A DNA stretch of 64,000 bases, taken from the NCBI RefSeq assembly GCF_028464145.1, contig NZ_JAQPCG010000005.1, positions 248,001 through 312,000 of the forward strand, in the 5' to 3' direction. The stretch's first letter is position 1. Each line of letters opens with the position of its first letter. Origin of the DNA: Maribacter sp. PR1 (lineage in GTDB: Bacteria; Bacteroidota; Bacteroidia; Flavobacteriales; Flavobacteriaceae). Shown here piece after piece: positions 43,072 to 51,964 of this stretch. The notes under the pieces are model-generated. The model worked only from the letters and a program-made list of their open reading frames with translations, was not told the origin of the DNA and ran no database searches. Both the position numbers and the translations under genes were made by a program.

Positions 43072-43083
43072 TGATAAATATCA
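43072..43083. promoter_or_regulatory. Possible FNR/CRP-like dyad upstream of the GAF gene
   Basis: TGATAAATATCA matches the half-sites of TTGAT-N4-ATCAA except for the outermost base on each side (A and T). It stands in a 204-nt gap between the M1 peptidase and the GAF gene. The rest of the gap shows no other clear element. Confidence 0.35.
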
Positions 43084-43188
43084 TCCTCCTATTCTTTTAC
43101 CTTTCTGGAGGTCATTTTGAGGCATAAAAAAAACAGGAGTCAACCTTAAATCATATACAAATATTATACTATTACTTCGAAATAGAAT

Positions 43189-44805
43189 TTATTTGGATTT
43201 CACTTCAACATAAAAATTAGGATCCACCTGAACCGACGTACCCTTTTTAATAGCGAGCTGATGCCAATTGGATGATGGGGTTATCCACTTAGGTTCCTTG
43301 TCCAGCAAAATCCTCAAGGGCATTTTAAAATCATCTACTACTTTTTGATATCGGTATTTAAAAATCCCATCCTGTATTTCATATTCAAAAATCGGGATGT
43401 CCGCAGTCCTTAAATATTGGTCAAAAAAAGTTCCGAAATCACCTTTGACTTGATTATCCAAATAATTTTCTATTTGCTTGGATGTTACGGTTTCATGATA
43501 AAATTCTTCATTTACACCGCGCAAGGTGGCCCTCCATTGTTCATCATCGTCCATAATTTGCCTGAAGGTATGCAAGATATTCGCCCCTTTGTTGTACATA
43601 TCTCCAGAGCCTGATTTATTTACATCGTAAGGTCCAATTAATGGTCTGTCATTTCTAATGTTCTTTCGGATGCCTAAAAGGTACTCGGCCGCCGCTTCCT
43701 TACCATAGTAATATTCGATAAAAAGGCTTTCTGAGTACATGGTGAATCCTTCATGTACCCACATATCGGCAATATCCTTGTAGGTGATGTTATTGGCGAA
43801 CCATTCATGTCCGGCCTCATGGATGATGATATAATCGAACTTTAACCCCCAGCCTGTGCCTGATAAATCCCGACCTAAGTAGCCATTTCCATATTGGTTT
43901 CCGTAGGTGACGGAGCTTTGGTGCTCCATACCCAAATACGGTACTTCCACCAGTTTAAAAGAGTCCTCGTAAAAAGGGTAGGGCCCAAACCAGTGCTCAA
44001 AGGCTTCCATCATCTTGGGAGCTTGCTTAAACTGTTCCTTGGCTTTTTCCAGATTATCCCTCAAAACATAATAGTCCATGTCCAACATGCCTTTTTCCCC
44101 TTCATAGTCCTCTCCAAAATGCACGTAATCGCCAATATTTACATTGACACCATAGTTGTTTATGGGATTGGACACGAACCAGTGATAGGTATTTGTATCC
44201 TTGTCCACTTTGCGTAGTCTCCCATTGGATACGCCCGTGAGGCCCTTGGGTACCTTTACACTCATAAGCATGCTGTCCACTTCATCGTACATGTGGTCCT
44301 TATTGGGCCACCATACACTGGCTCCTAATCCCTGACAAGAGGTGCCCACAAAGTGATTCCCATTTTCGTCCTTTTTCCAGGAAAAACCACCATCCCAGGG
44401 AGCGCGTACCGCTTCTTTGGGATGCCCCGAATAATGCACGACGATTTCATTATAATCACCTTCTTTTTGAGTTTTTTCTAGTTTTACAAAATGGGCATTG
44501 CCATTGGTCTCGAATTCCAGTTTCTTACCGTCCTGGGTAACCTTTTCTATAGACAGTGGCGGTTGAAGGTCCACTTGCAATACCTGATTTGCATCTAAAA
44601 CCTTGTAGCGAATAGTATTGGTGCCGGAAATGAATTTATCATCTGGTTGAACCTCAATATCCAAATGATAGTAATTGAGGTCCCACCAGGCACGTTCTGG
44701 AGTAATACTTCCTCTAAGGGTATCCTGCTGCGTGAATTCTTGAGCATTGGAAAATTGAAAAAATAAAAGGGAGGCAAATAGAACAAGGAACTTATTCATA
44801 ACCAA
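43189..44805 (-). CDS. M1 family metallopeptidase (aminopeptidase)
   Basis: A 538-residue secreted peptidase: signal peptide MNKFLVLFASLLFFQFSNAQ. The N-terminal beta domain (about 25-235) ends before the catalytic domain, which holds the GAMEN-type exopeptidase motif in the form GMEHQ (292-296), zinc site HEAGH (329-333) with the third ligand Glu352 (WVHEGFTMYSE), and a Tyr-rich C-terminal helical part. It is shorter than four-domain M1 enzymes such as PepN, as usual for the Bacteroidota form. It releases N-terminal residues from peptides in the periplasm. It follows the small ORF at 44811 by 5 nt and is the last gene of the long minus-strand run. The alternative start at 44799 is equally good. 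Confidence 0.93.
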   Translation of the reverse strand: MVMNKFLVLFASLLFFQFSNAQEFTQQDTLRGSITPERAWWDLNYYHLDIEVQPDDKFISGTNTIRYKVLDANQVLQVDLQPPLSIEKVTQDGKKLEFETNGNAHFVKLEKTQKEGDYNEIVVHYSGHPKEAVRAPWDGGFSWKKDENGNHFVGTSCQGLGASVWWPNKDHMYDEVDSMLMSVKVPKGLTGVSNGRLRKVDKDTNTYHWFVSNPINNYGVNVNIGDYVHFGEDYEGEKGMLDMDYYVLRDNLEKAKEQFKQAPKMMEAFEHWFGPYPFYEDSFKLVEVPYLGMEHQSSVTYGNQYGNGYLGRDLSGTGWGLKFDYIIIHEAGHEWFANNITYKDIADMWVHEGFTMYSESLFIEYYYGKEAAAEYLLGIRKNIRNDRPLIGPYDVNKSGSGDMYNKGANILHTFRQIMDDDEQWRATLRGVNEEFYHETVTSKQIENYLDNQVKGDFGTFFDQYLRTADIPIFEYEIQDGIFKYRYQKVVDDFKMPLRILLDKEPKWITPSSNWHQLAIKKGTSVQVDPNFYVEVKSK

Positions 44806-44810
44806 TAAAA

Positions 44811-44918
44811 TTATTTTAATCTTTTTCTGAAAAATTTAATCAAAAGAACAGCTAGAAATACAATCAGGACCAATAAAAAAGTCTGCCAAAGAAATAAGGG
44901 TAAACTAAAATCTTCCAT
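44811..44918 (-). CDS. Small single-span membrane protein (35 aa)
   Basis: A 35-codon open frame starting at ATG 44918, filling the gap between the M28 and M1 peptidase genes. The product has an N-terminal MEDFSLPLFLWQ, one span (TFLLVLIVFLAVLLIKFF) and a basic tail (RKRLK). The start lies 30 nt after the M28 stop and its stop 5 nt before the M1 start, so it fits the operon spacing exactly. Small proteins with an LFLWQ-type start occur in Flavobacteriaceae, from memory. Function unknown; a peptidase accessory subunit is speculation. Confidence 0.55.
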   Translation of the reverse strand: MEDFSLPLFLWQTFLLVLIVFLAVLLIKFFRKRLK

Positions 44919-44948
44919 ATCTGATTTATTTAAGGCTCATTTTAATAT

Positions 44949-46280
44949 CTATCTAAAAATTCCGTTTGGGAATACTACAGGACTTTCAAAACCATCCTCA
45001 CCAACTGAAGAAACCCCGAAAAAGTAATTATCGATAACAATACCTTCCAAAGTGAACTCCGTTACATCACCTACAAATCTACTATTGTCCCATGTGGGTG
45101 AGGTCGTATCTCTCCAATAAATTTTATACCCAACGGCGCCATCCACCTTGCTCCACTGAAACTTGGCCGAAGGCTGAACGATACCACCGATTTTCACTTC
45201 CTTTGGTGCCGGTGGTGCCCAAGCCAAGGAAGCTAGGTTAATCGCATTTACAGCGGTTAGTTTTGCCGCGTAGTCAAAATTAACGTGTTCCAAAACGTCA
45301 CCATATGCAATGCCGTCTTCTACCCGGATATCTTGATGTTGCTGGGTGTAATTTTCGTGCGCCTCCATGATTCGGATACCCGCAAATCCAGCATCGTTAA
45401 AGGGTCTGTGATGTCCTCCACGACCAAATCGGTCCAAACGATAGATCATCATCGGGTTCATTTCGGGCATATAGGTCTTTACATTCTTATGCACATATCT
45501 GGCCAATTGTCTTGAAATACCATCGACCTCACCTCCATAAAACCTTCTGGCCCTGCGTTGCTCTTCCGTTTCATTGGGAGGAACGGGTTCGGAAAAAATT
45601 CGGAAATCCACATTGCTTACTACTCCATCCACCCCTTTAATATTTCCGATCATGTCATTATTGAAGATTCCAATGATTTCCCAACCTTGGTCCTTGGCGT
45701 ATTGCGCAACGCCACCACCACCGAACAAGCCCTGTTCCTCTCCGGAAAGTCCCATATAGATAATACTGTTTTCAAAGGTGTATTTGGAAAGTACCCGAGC
45801 AGCCTCCAAGGTTCCGGCCATACCACTAGCATTGTCATTGGCCCCGGGAGAATCGTCCGTAAAATTGGTAGGGTCGCTCACCCGGCTATCAATATCGCCG
45901 CTCATAATAATGTATCTGTTTGGGTATTTTGTTCCTTTTTGTACTGCCAACACATTAACAATTTCCACATCATGTACGATACGCTGGTTGGCTCCTTTTT
46001 TGACCAAGTCCTTTTGATAAAAAACGTTTAGGCACCCATTGCAGGCCTGGGAAGTTTTTTCAAATTCCGATTTGATCCAACGTCTTGCAGCCCCAATTCC
46101 CCTGGTCTGGGAAATAGTATCGCTTAAGGTATGCCGGGTACCAAAATTGGCCAATTTGGTAATATCATTTTCTATCCGTTTTGCAGAAACAGCATCTATA
46201 ATATCGTAGATTTTTTGATTCGTTTGAGCTGAAAGTGCAAAGGATACGGTCATTAGACCTAATAATAATAGTTTTTTCAT
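44949..46280 (-). CDS. M28 family metallopeptidase
   Basis: A 443-residue exported peptidase: signal peptide MKKLLLLGLMTVSFALSAQ. The M28 catalytic domain has IIMSGDIDSRVSD (about 123-135) with a ligand position occupied by Asp in place of the usual His, DDSPGANDNASGMAGTLEAA (about 141-160), YMGLSGEEQGLFGG (about 173-186) with the Glu-Glu pair, FNNDMIGN (about 205-212), and HHRPFNDAGFAG (about 284-295) carrying the last His. A fibronectin-III-like C-terminal domain (about 355-443; SAKFQWSKVDGAVGYKIYWR) follows. It removes N-terminal residues from peptides. The TMEM175-type gene abuts its start (TAAATG). Confidence 0.9.
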   Translation of the reverse strand: MKKLLLLGLMTVSFALSAQTNQKIYDIIDAVSAKRIENDITKLANFGTRHTLSDTISQTRGIGAARRWIKSEFEKTSQACNGCLNVFYQKDLVKKGANQRIVHDVEIVNVLAVQKGTKYPNRYIIMSGDIDSRVSDPTNFTDDSPGANDNASGMAGTLEAARVLSKYTFENSIIYMGLSGEEQGLFGGGGVAQYAKDQGWEIIGIFNNDMIGNIKGVDGVVSNVDFRIFSEPVPPNETEEQRRARRFYGGEVDGISRQLARYVHKNVKTYMPEMNPMMIYRLDRFGRGGHHRPFNDAGFAGIRIMEAHENYTQQHQDIRVEDGIAYGDVLEHVNFDYAAKLTAVNAINLASLAWAPPAPKEVKIGGIVQPSAKFQWSKVDGAVGYKIYWRDTTSPTWDNSRFVGDVTEFTLEGIVIDNYFFGVSSVGEDGFESPVVFPNGIFR

Positions 46281-46905
46281 TTAATCGGTTTTATATTTTT
46301 TATAGAATAAATAACTGTGTACAGAACAAAAAAGGCCAATTAGGCAATATAGAATTCCTGGAAGTCCAAAGGTAATACCTAGCTTTAAATAAGCTACTAT
46401 AATCGAAATTACACCTACAACGACAAAGAGGGCAAAATGACGGCTATAAAAATAAAGTTCCATGGAAAGCTCCAAGTGCTTGGATTTTTTATAAGCCCTA
46501 TAATACATAAGAGAAAAGCATAAAAAAATAAGGGCCAAACCCTATTCCATAAAGTTCAAAGAGCCCTGCAAGCCTATCATAGGTCATACCCTGATCCTCA
46601 AACCATGAATTGATTAAGGATTTTAATGGAAATACATAGTATAGCACTACAAAAAGAAGGATGGCATTGCAAGTGATTATCCAATTATCCATATACTTGG
46701 TCCTTCTGAAAAAGTTATAGTGGAGGTACCAAAAACTAAAGAGCACAAAAAAACTAATTGCAAATCCTACAAAGGATTTAAGGTCCACATCCATAATGGA
46801 GTCGGAGCTGTCCATACCTAAACTAACGACTAAAAGCGTTGCTGCAAAAGCAAAAACACCATCGCTAAAAGCTTCTATTCTGCTTATGTTATGTGGTAGT
46901 TTCAT
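46281..46905 (-). pseudogene. Frameshifted TMEM175/DUF1211-type channel gene
   Basis: The first frame (46905-46498) gives RIEAFSDGVFAFAATLLVVS, the FSDGVFA signature of TMEM175-like potassium channels, then FWYLHYNFFRRTKYMDNWII up to ELYGIGFG. The second frame (to 46281) continues LIFLCFSLMYYRAYKKSKHL and the rest of the channel, but without a start of its own except a TTG. One extra base within GGCCC on the minus strand (46532-46536) explains the break; 625 nt is one more than a multiple of three. The corrected product would be about 207 residues with six spans. Whether a real loss or a sequencing error cannot be told here. Confidence 0.82.
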
Positions 46906-46926
46906 GGCTTTTAAAAGTATTAAAAA

Positions 46927-48093
46927 TTAATCGGATTTATTTCCGTTTAAATGCCAAAGACCAAAAATAGGACCAAGCGATAGCACCAAGAAAATATATT
47001 TTGGGTCAATGATGCCAGATAAAAAGGATAATAATTGAATACTGACTATTGATATTGCAAAACCGATACTGTTAACCAAGGTAAGTCCTGTGCCTTTCAA
47101 TTCACTTGATATAGAAGAAGCTACTAATTTTGAGAACTGGGGTGAGTCCATGGTCACTGCCATTCCCCATAAACACCAGATTACAAGAAATAAAGGAGAA
47201 GAAAACAAAAAAGCCAAAGGGGAAAGTAAACAGCACAAACCGGATATGGTCAGTGCAAAAAATGCAACCTTTTTACTTCCTAAATATTGGGAAAGCAATC
47301 CTCCAATTCCGCAGGAGATACTACCGAGCGTTATGATAATTCCTGTCCATAATGAAACGGAGAAATTGTTTCCAGATAGTACATTATAACTCTTTATGGC
47401 GAAGGGAGTAAAAGCCCAAAAGGCATATAACTCCCACATATGTCCAAAATACCCGAACGCAGCTTTTTTAAAATCCTTGGTTCTGAATAATTGCGGTCCG
47501 GCATTTAATTTAAGAAGAATGCTTTTTTTTCGATAAGGTCCATTAGGAACCAATAAGAACAGCAAAATTCCTCCTATAATGGTCAATGAAGATGTTGTGA
47601 AAATTACGGTATTTGGAGAATGACCCCAAGAAGTACCTTTTATTAAAAAAGGAAAGGCCGTACCCAGAACCAAGGCACCAACTAAGAATCCAAGTGCTTT
47701 GCCCAAGCCTTTTTCATAATAGTCCGCGGCGATTTTCATACCAACCGGATAAATTCCCGCCAAAAAGAAACCTGTTCCAAAACGGGCCAACAACAAACTC
47801 CATTTTGAAAGATACTCGGTTACAAGAAACAAGTTGCAAAATGCCGCTAGAATAGCGCAAACCATAAAAACCTTGGATGGAGAGAAACGGTCGGCTACCA
47901 TGAATAAGGCAAAAAGCAATGTACCCGAAATAAACCCAAATTGCACCGAAGAGATTACATAACCTATTATTTCCTGTTCAAAATTGTATTTTAAGGTCAA
48001 CTCGTCGATTATACTATTTCCCGCAAACCATGGGGAGGTACAAGCAAATTGTGCAATGATAATGATTAGAAGAATGTAGGATTTTTGCTTCAA
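46927..48093 (-). CDS. MFS transporter
   Basis: A 388-residue major facilitator protein with about 12 spans: YILLIIIIAQFACTSPWFAG at the N-terminus, IGYVISSVQFGFISGTLLFA (helix 2), loop motif VADRFSPSKVFMVCA (about 65-80) resembling the MFS DRxGRR signature, and GMAVTMDSPQFSKLVASSIS in the C-terminal half. It is closest in feel to the CynX/NimT or sugar-phosphate branch, but I will not name a substrate. It starts 9 nt after the propeller-SnoaL gene and lies 21 nt before the TMEM175-type gene, inside the minus-strand run. Confidence 0.87.
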   Translation of the reverse strand: MKQKSYILLIIIIAQFACTSPWFAGNSIIDELTLKYNFEQEIIGYVISSVQFGFISGTLLFALFMVADRFSPSKVFMVCAILAAFCNLFLVTEYLSKWSLLLARFGTGFFLAGIYPVGMKIAADYYEKGLGKALGFLVGALVLGTAFPFLIKGTSWGHSPNTVIFTTSSLTIIGGILLFLLVPNGPYRKKSILLKLNAGPQLFRTKDFKKAAFGYFGHMWELYAFWAFTPFAIKSYNVLSGNNFSVSLWTGIIITLGSISCGIGGLLSQYLGSKKVAFFALTISGLCCLLSPLAFLFSSPLFLVIWCLWGMAVTMDSPQFSKLVASSISSELKGTGLTLVNSIGFAISIVSIQLLSFLSGIIDPKYIFLVLSLGPIFGLWHLNGNKSD

Positions 48094-48102
48094 TGGGTTG
48101 CT

Positions 48103-49626
48103 TTACCTGACAAAAGTGACCTTCATTATTTTTTCGTTTTCAATTTCGTAAATAGCGACCGCATTAAACGTGTTCCCATTTGATGTTATTTCCTCTTCAT
48201 CAATCACTTTGTTGCCAATGACAATTCTATTCTTTATCTCACAATGTAAATCTGGGCTCGATTTGAAAAATGCACTATAGCCTGTCCTCATGGCTTCAGG
48301 ACCCGCTGTTTCTAGGGTATGTGGATAACCGTACAACCTTGCATCTTTAGAGTAGGTAGCTAAAAAGGCATCTATATCCCTTGAGTTATACGCTTCCAAT
48401 TGTTTTTGCACAACCGTTTCAGGATTTGGACCATCAGCTTCTTCAAAAATGAAAGTCATGTTCAAAATTGTATTCCCAACTTCATAAATGGCGACTTGCA
48501 TGGTTGTTTTGCCTCTACCCGTTACTTTTTCATGGTCTATAACATGGTCGTCAATAACTATTCGATTTACAACCTCAACATTGTACAATTTATTTTCTGG
48601 AGAAAGATTACTGTAGTTTTTTCGCATTTTTTCATGTCCTACATAAAGCGTATCAGAAGGAAAATTGCTTACCACTACATTTTCACTATAGCAATTGACG
48701 AAGGCATCTAAGTTTCCGGCATTATAGGCTTCAACCTGTTTTTGTACAAGCTTATCTGGAGAATCTGAAGATACTAGCGCAATACGTTTCCCATTCGGAC
48801 CAATGGCCAATCTAGAAATACTGGAGATTTGTTTTGGGTCGAATTTATATAAAGGTTTCCAACTATTGTCTTTCTTAGGGTGGTATCCAATTAAAAAGTT
48901 TTCATAGGCAGATAGTAAAGTTCCACCTTGTGTCCAAGTAACATCCTCCGATTTTGTCAAAAGCGTCACAATATTTTCAGTAGTCCCAGATATTGGGTGC
49001 ATAGATCTTACTATAGCCGTATCATTTTCTTTAGAAACAAAACTTAATAATTCTGAATCGGGAATTTTATGGAGCGACCTACCCACGTTTTTCTGAAAGG
49101 TATACCTGGAATTATCATTCAAATTTGCTACTACAAGATCCATTCGATTTTCAATCAAAACGGTGCAAACCAGGATATGATCATTGTACCAGACATGATA
49201 TCCTACTTTTAAACCCTGGAGTAGCTCTTCGGATTGTCCTGTATTAAAATCATACTGATATAATCTTTGCAGCCCGTCTTTGTCTAGACGTATCGCTGAA
49301 ATTGCAGCTTTTCCTGGTATTTTTAACGGGGAATATTCGCTACCATTTGGTGTATCCGAAATCCATGAAGAAGATTCGGTTTGTATGTTGTAGCGCGCAA
49401 TATCGGTCTGACCATTTCTAGTCGATGAAAAAAGAATGTTTTCATCATCAAAAAAAGAAGGTTGGTTGTCATAACCATCATTATTGGATATGTTCAAAAG
49501 CTTACCAAGCTCCAAAGTATCGTTCGCAAAGTTTAAATCAGCTACATAAACCTCTGTATTCTGTTGGGCAACGCTATTAAAAATGCATAGCAAACCCGCA
49601 ATACTTAGAAAAAGATAGTTTCTCAT
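48103..49626 (-). CDS. Exported propeller protein fused to two SnoaL/NTF2 domains
   Basis: A 507-residue protein: signal peptide MRNYLFLSIAGLLCIFNSVA. Residues about 25-280 are TolB/PD40-like propeller repeats (NQPSFFDDENILFSSTRNGQ, SEYSPLKIPGKAAISAIRLD). Two NTF2-like domains follow, each starting VQKQ-EAYNA/S (about 282-395: QVEAYNAGNLDAFVNCYSEN; about 400-507: QLEAYNSRDIDAFLATYSKD) and each with a VIDDHVIDHEKVTGRG-like strand. The combination of a propeller with two tandem SnoaL domains is unusual. Function unknown. Its start follows the TPS/TPP stop by 22 nt and its stop precedes the MFS gene by 9 nt. Confidence 0.8.
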   Translation of the reverse strand: MRNYLFLSIAGLLCIFNSVAQQNTEVYVADLNFANDTLELGKLLNISNNDGYDNQPSFFDDENILFSSTRNGQTDIARYNIQTESSSWISDTPNGSEYSPLKIPGKAAISAIRLDKDGLQRLYQYDFNTGQSEELLQGLKVGYHVWYNDHILVCTVLIENRMDLVVANLNDNSRYTFQKNVGRSLHKIPDSELLSFVSKENDTAIVRSMHPISGTTENIVTLLTKSEDVTWTQGGTLLSAYENFLIGYHPKKDNSWKPLYKFDPKQISSISRLAIGPNGKRIALVSSDSPDKLVQKQVEAYNAGNLDAFVNCYSENVVVSNFPSDTLYVGHEKMRKNYSNLSPENKLYNVEVVNRIVIDDHVIDHEKVTGRGKTTMQVAIYEVGNTILNMTFIFEEADGPNPETVVQKQLEAYNSRDIDAFLATYSKDARLYGYPHTLETAGPEAMRTGYSAFFKSSPDLHCEIKNRIVIGNKVIDEEEITSNGNTFNAVAIYEIENEKIMKVTFVR

Positions 49627-49648
49627 TGGTTGAATTCGGAACTAGTAA

Positions 49649-51862
49649 TCAGTGCATATCGGCAAACCTACCCAAAATATCCCTTACGTTTTTTGTGTTA
49701 TCTACAAAATATTTCGCTTGAGTCTTTTGTCTTCCCACTTTAACGGTAATGGAATCTTCCGGTAATTCCTGGAACATAAATTCATCGGTCCAATCATCGC
49801 CAATGGCAAAGACGAAATCATAGTCCTGTTCCGAATATACACGCATGGAAGCTCTTCCTTTATTAACATTACTGCTTTTAATTTCCATAACCTTATTACC
49901 ATTTAGAACACTAAGGTCATCATTGGCAATTAAACTGGTAAGTACCGTATTTAATTCCACAGCTCTCTTTTGACCAAAGTCTGGATCTGTATTTCTATAG
50001 TGCCAAGCCAAGGAATAGTTCTTTTCTTCAATGAAACTGCCAGGAGTTCTATCGACAAAGGAATCCAAGACGGGATGTATTTTTTCCATCCAATCCTTTT
50101 TCACATTTTCCAGCATTCGAAACTCTTCGCCCCCTTGTGATATCCATACGCCGTGCTCCACGATCATATTGTATTTTTTTGGTAAGAACCATTTTGTGAA
50201 AGTTTCCTTATCCCTACCACTAATTAGATACATATCTGTGTTTTCTTGAGAGGATATTTCGTCTAATAACTTATATAGTTCTTCATCGGGACTTGCTTTT
50301 TGTGGATCGTTATGAAAACCGGATAAAGTACCATCGTAATCGAGAAAAACTAATCTTCTTTTCGCTTTTCTGTACTTTTTCATGACCGTGTTCATTAAAT
50401 CAACAGAGAGCCTTCTGGATATATAAGTAAGATCTTTTTCTTTTTGATTTAATAATGACGTCATGAAATCATTGGCCCATTTTTCCACGTTATATCGTTC
50501 CAATCGTTTTTGCAATATAGCATTTCGTTGCTGCTGTTCTTTTTTCGGCATATTAATGGCCTTATCCAAAGTGTCTGCAATTTGCTCAAAATTATTGGGG
50601 TTGATGAGCATAGATTCATTCATTTCGTTGGCAGAACCAGCCATTTCACTTAATATCAAGACTCCCGTTTTATCGGTCCTTGTTGCGACATATTCCTTGG
50701 CAACCAAGTTCATACCATCTCTAATGGGCGTTAGCCATGCAATATCGCAAGTTGTATAAAGGTCTATTAGGTTGTCAAATGGCATAGATCGGTAGAAATA
50801 CCAAATAGGAGTCCAACTAACAGTGGATAGCTCCCCATTGATTCGCCCAACAAGCTCGTCTATTTCTTTTTTGAGTAATTGATATTGCGGTACGTTGGAT
50901 CTAGAGGGTACGGCAAGAATTATCAAACGGACTTTTTCCTTGTATTGCGGATATTTCGTTAAGAAATACTCAAAGGCGTTTAAGCGTTTTGCTATTCCCT
51001 TGGTATAATCCAATCGGTCAATGGAGAGGAAGAATTTGGCATCGGGAGTAGATTCTTTATGGGTATCCAACCTTTTTTGAAGCTCGGATTTTTGGGACTC
51101 ATCGCGCTGTGCATGTTCTTTTGCCGCATCGTTGAATTTTTTATAGTCGATTCCCATTGGAAAAGAATCAACTTTTATGACCCTATCATCCAAATAGATG
51201 TCATTGAAACTTACTTCAAGACCAAGTAACCTGCGTACGGAGCTTAAAAAATGCCTTTCATAGTCATAGGTATGGAAACCAATTAAATCGGAACCTAGAA
51301 GCCCCGATAAAACTTCCTTTCTCCAAGGTAATGTTCTGAATATTTCGAAAGAAGGGAAGGGGATGTGTAGAAAGAAACCAATGGATACGTTCGGGCGTTT
51401 TTCACGAACCATCTGCGGCACCAACATCAATTGATAATCATGTACCCATATAACATCATCATCTTCTGCCTTTTCCAAAATGGCGTCGGCAAATTTCTGA
51501 TTTACACTTTTATAGATTTCCCAACTCTCCCATTCAAATTCGGAATATTCCATAAAATAATGGAATAAGGGCCAAACGGTTCTATTGCTAAATCCATAAT
51601 AAAATCCGTCAACCTCTTTTTGCGAAAGATTAACCTTGGAGGAACCATGTTCCGCCAGAGCGCTATCTATTTTGGAAATCAACTCTTCAGGGATTTCCTC
51701 ATCCGTTAGTCCGCTCCAGCCAATCCAAAGACTATCACCACCGGAATGAACGGATTTCATACCGGTAGCAAGTCCACCAACACTTGGTATTGCGGTAATG
51801 CTTCCATTGCTAATTTGTAATTGTACTGGGAGTCTATTTGAGATTATGATAGTTTTAGCCAT
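49649..51862 (-). CDS. Bifunctional trehalose-6-phosphate synthase/phosphatase
   Basis: A 737-residue fusion. The N-terminal GT20 synthase (about 1-470) has SNRLPVQLQI, VPSVGGLATGMKSV and GWSGL for glucose-6-phosphate, VWVHDYQLMLVPQMVREKRP, FLSIDRLDYTKGI and DGMNLVAKEYVA for UDP-glucose. The C-terminal HAD phosphatase (about 500-737) has the nucleophile motif FLDYDGTLSGF, the SGRDK segment and FAIGDDWTDEFMF. It makes trehalose from UDP-glucose and glucose-6-phosphate. An upstream ATG at 51952 exists, but ATG 51862 (MAKTIIISNRLP) begins at the conserved fold. It diverges from the GH15 gene across 102 nt. Confidence 0.95.
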   Translation of the reverse strand: MAKTIIISNRLPVQLQISNGSITAIPSVGGLATGMKSVHSGGDSLWIGWSGLTDEEIPEELISKIDSALAEHGSSKVNLSQKEVDGFYYGFSNRTVWPLFHYFMEYSEFEWESWEIYKSVNQKFADAILEKAEDDDVIWVHDYQLMLVPQMVREKRPNVSIGFFLHIPFPSFEIFRTLPWRKEVLSGLLGSDLIGFHTYDYERHFLSSVRRLLGLEVSFNDIYLDDRVIKVDSFPMGIDYKKFNDAAKEHAQRDESQKSELQKRLDTHKESTPDAKFFLSIDRLDYTKGIAKRLNAFEYFLTKYPQYKEKVRLIILAVPSRSNVPQYQLLKKEIDELVGRINGELSTVSWTPIWYFYRSMPFDNLIDLYTTCDIAWLTPIRDGMNLVAKEYVATRTDKTGVLILSEMAGSANEMNESMLINPNNFEQIADTLDKAINMPKKEQQQRNAILQKRLERYNVEKWANDFMTSLLNQKEKDLTYISRRLSVDLMNTVMKKYRKAKRRLVFLDYDGTLSGFHNDPQKASPDEELYKLLDEISSQENTDMYLISGRDKETFTKWFLPKKYNMIVEHGVWISQGGEEFRMLENVKKDWMEKIHPVLDSFVDRTPGSFIEEKNYSLAWHYRNTDPDFGQKRAVELNTVLTSLIANDDLSVLNGNKVMEIKSSNVNKGRASMRVYSEQDYDFVFAIGDDWTDEFMFQELPEDSITVKVGRQKTQAKYFVDNTKNVRDILGRFADMH

Positions 51863-51964
51863 AAATAGCAAGTTTTGCTTTGAAATGAATTTAATTTCTC
51901 TCAATTTCGGGAAAAAGAAGGGTAATAACAATTGTATGCCCAAATGAATCAAGATTTTTAGTGA

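Noticed and set aside
45558-46031. 157-codon plus-strand open frame opposite the M28 peptidase gene
   Set aside because: It lies wholly inside a well-supported gene and its product has no recognisable fold; it is a shadow frame.
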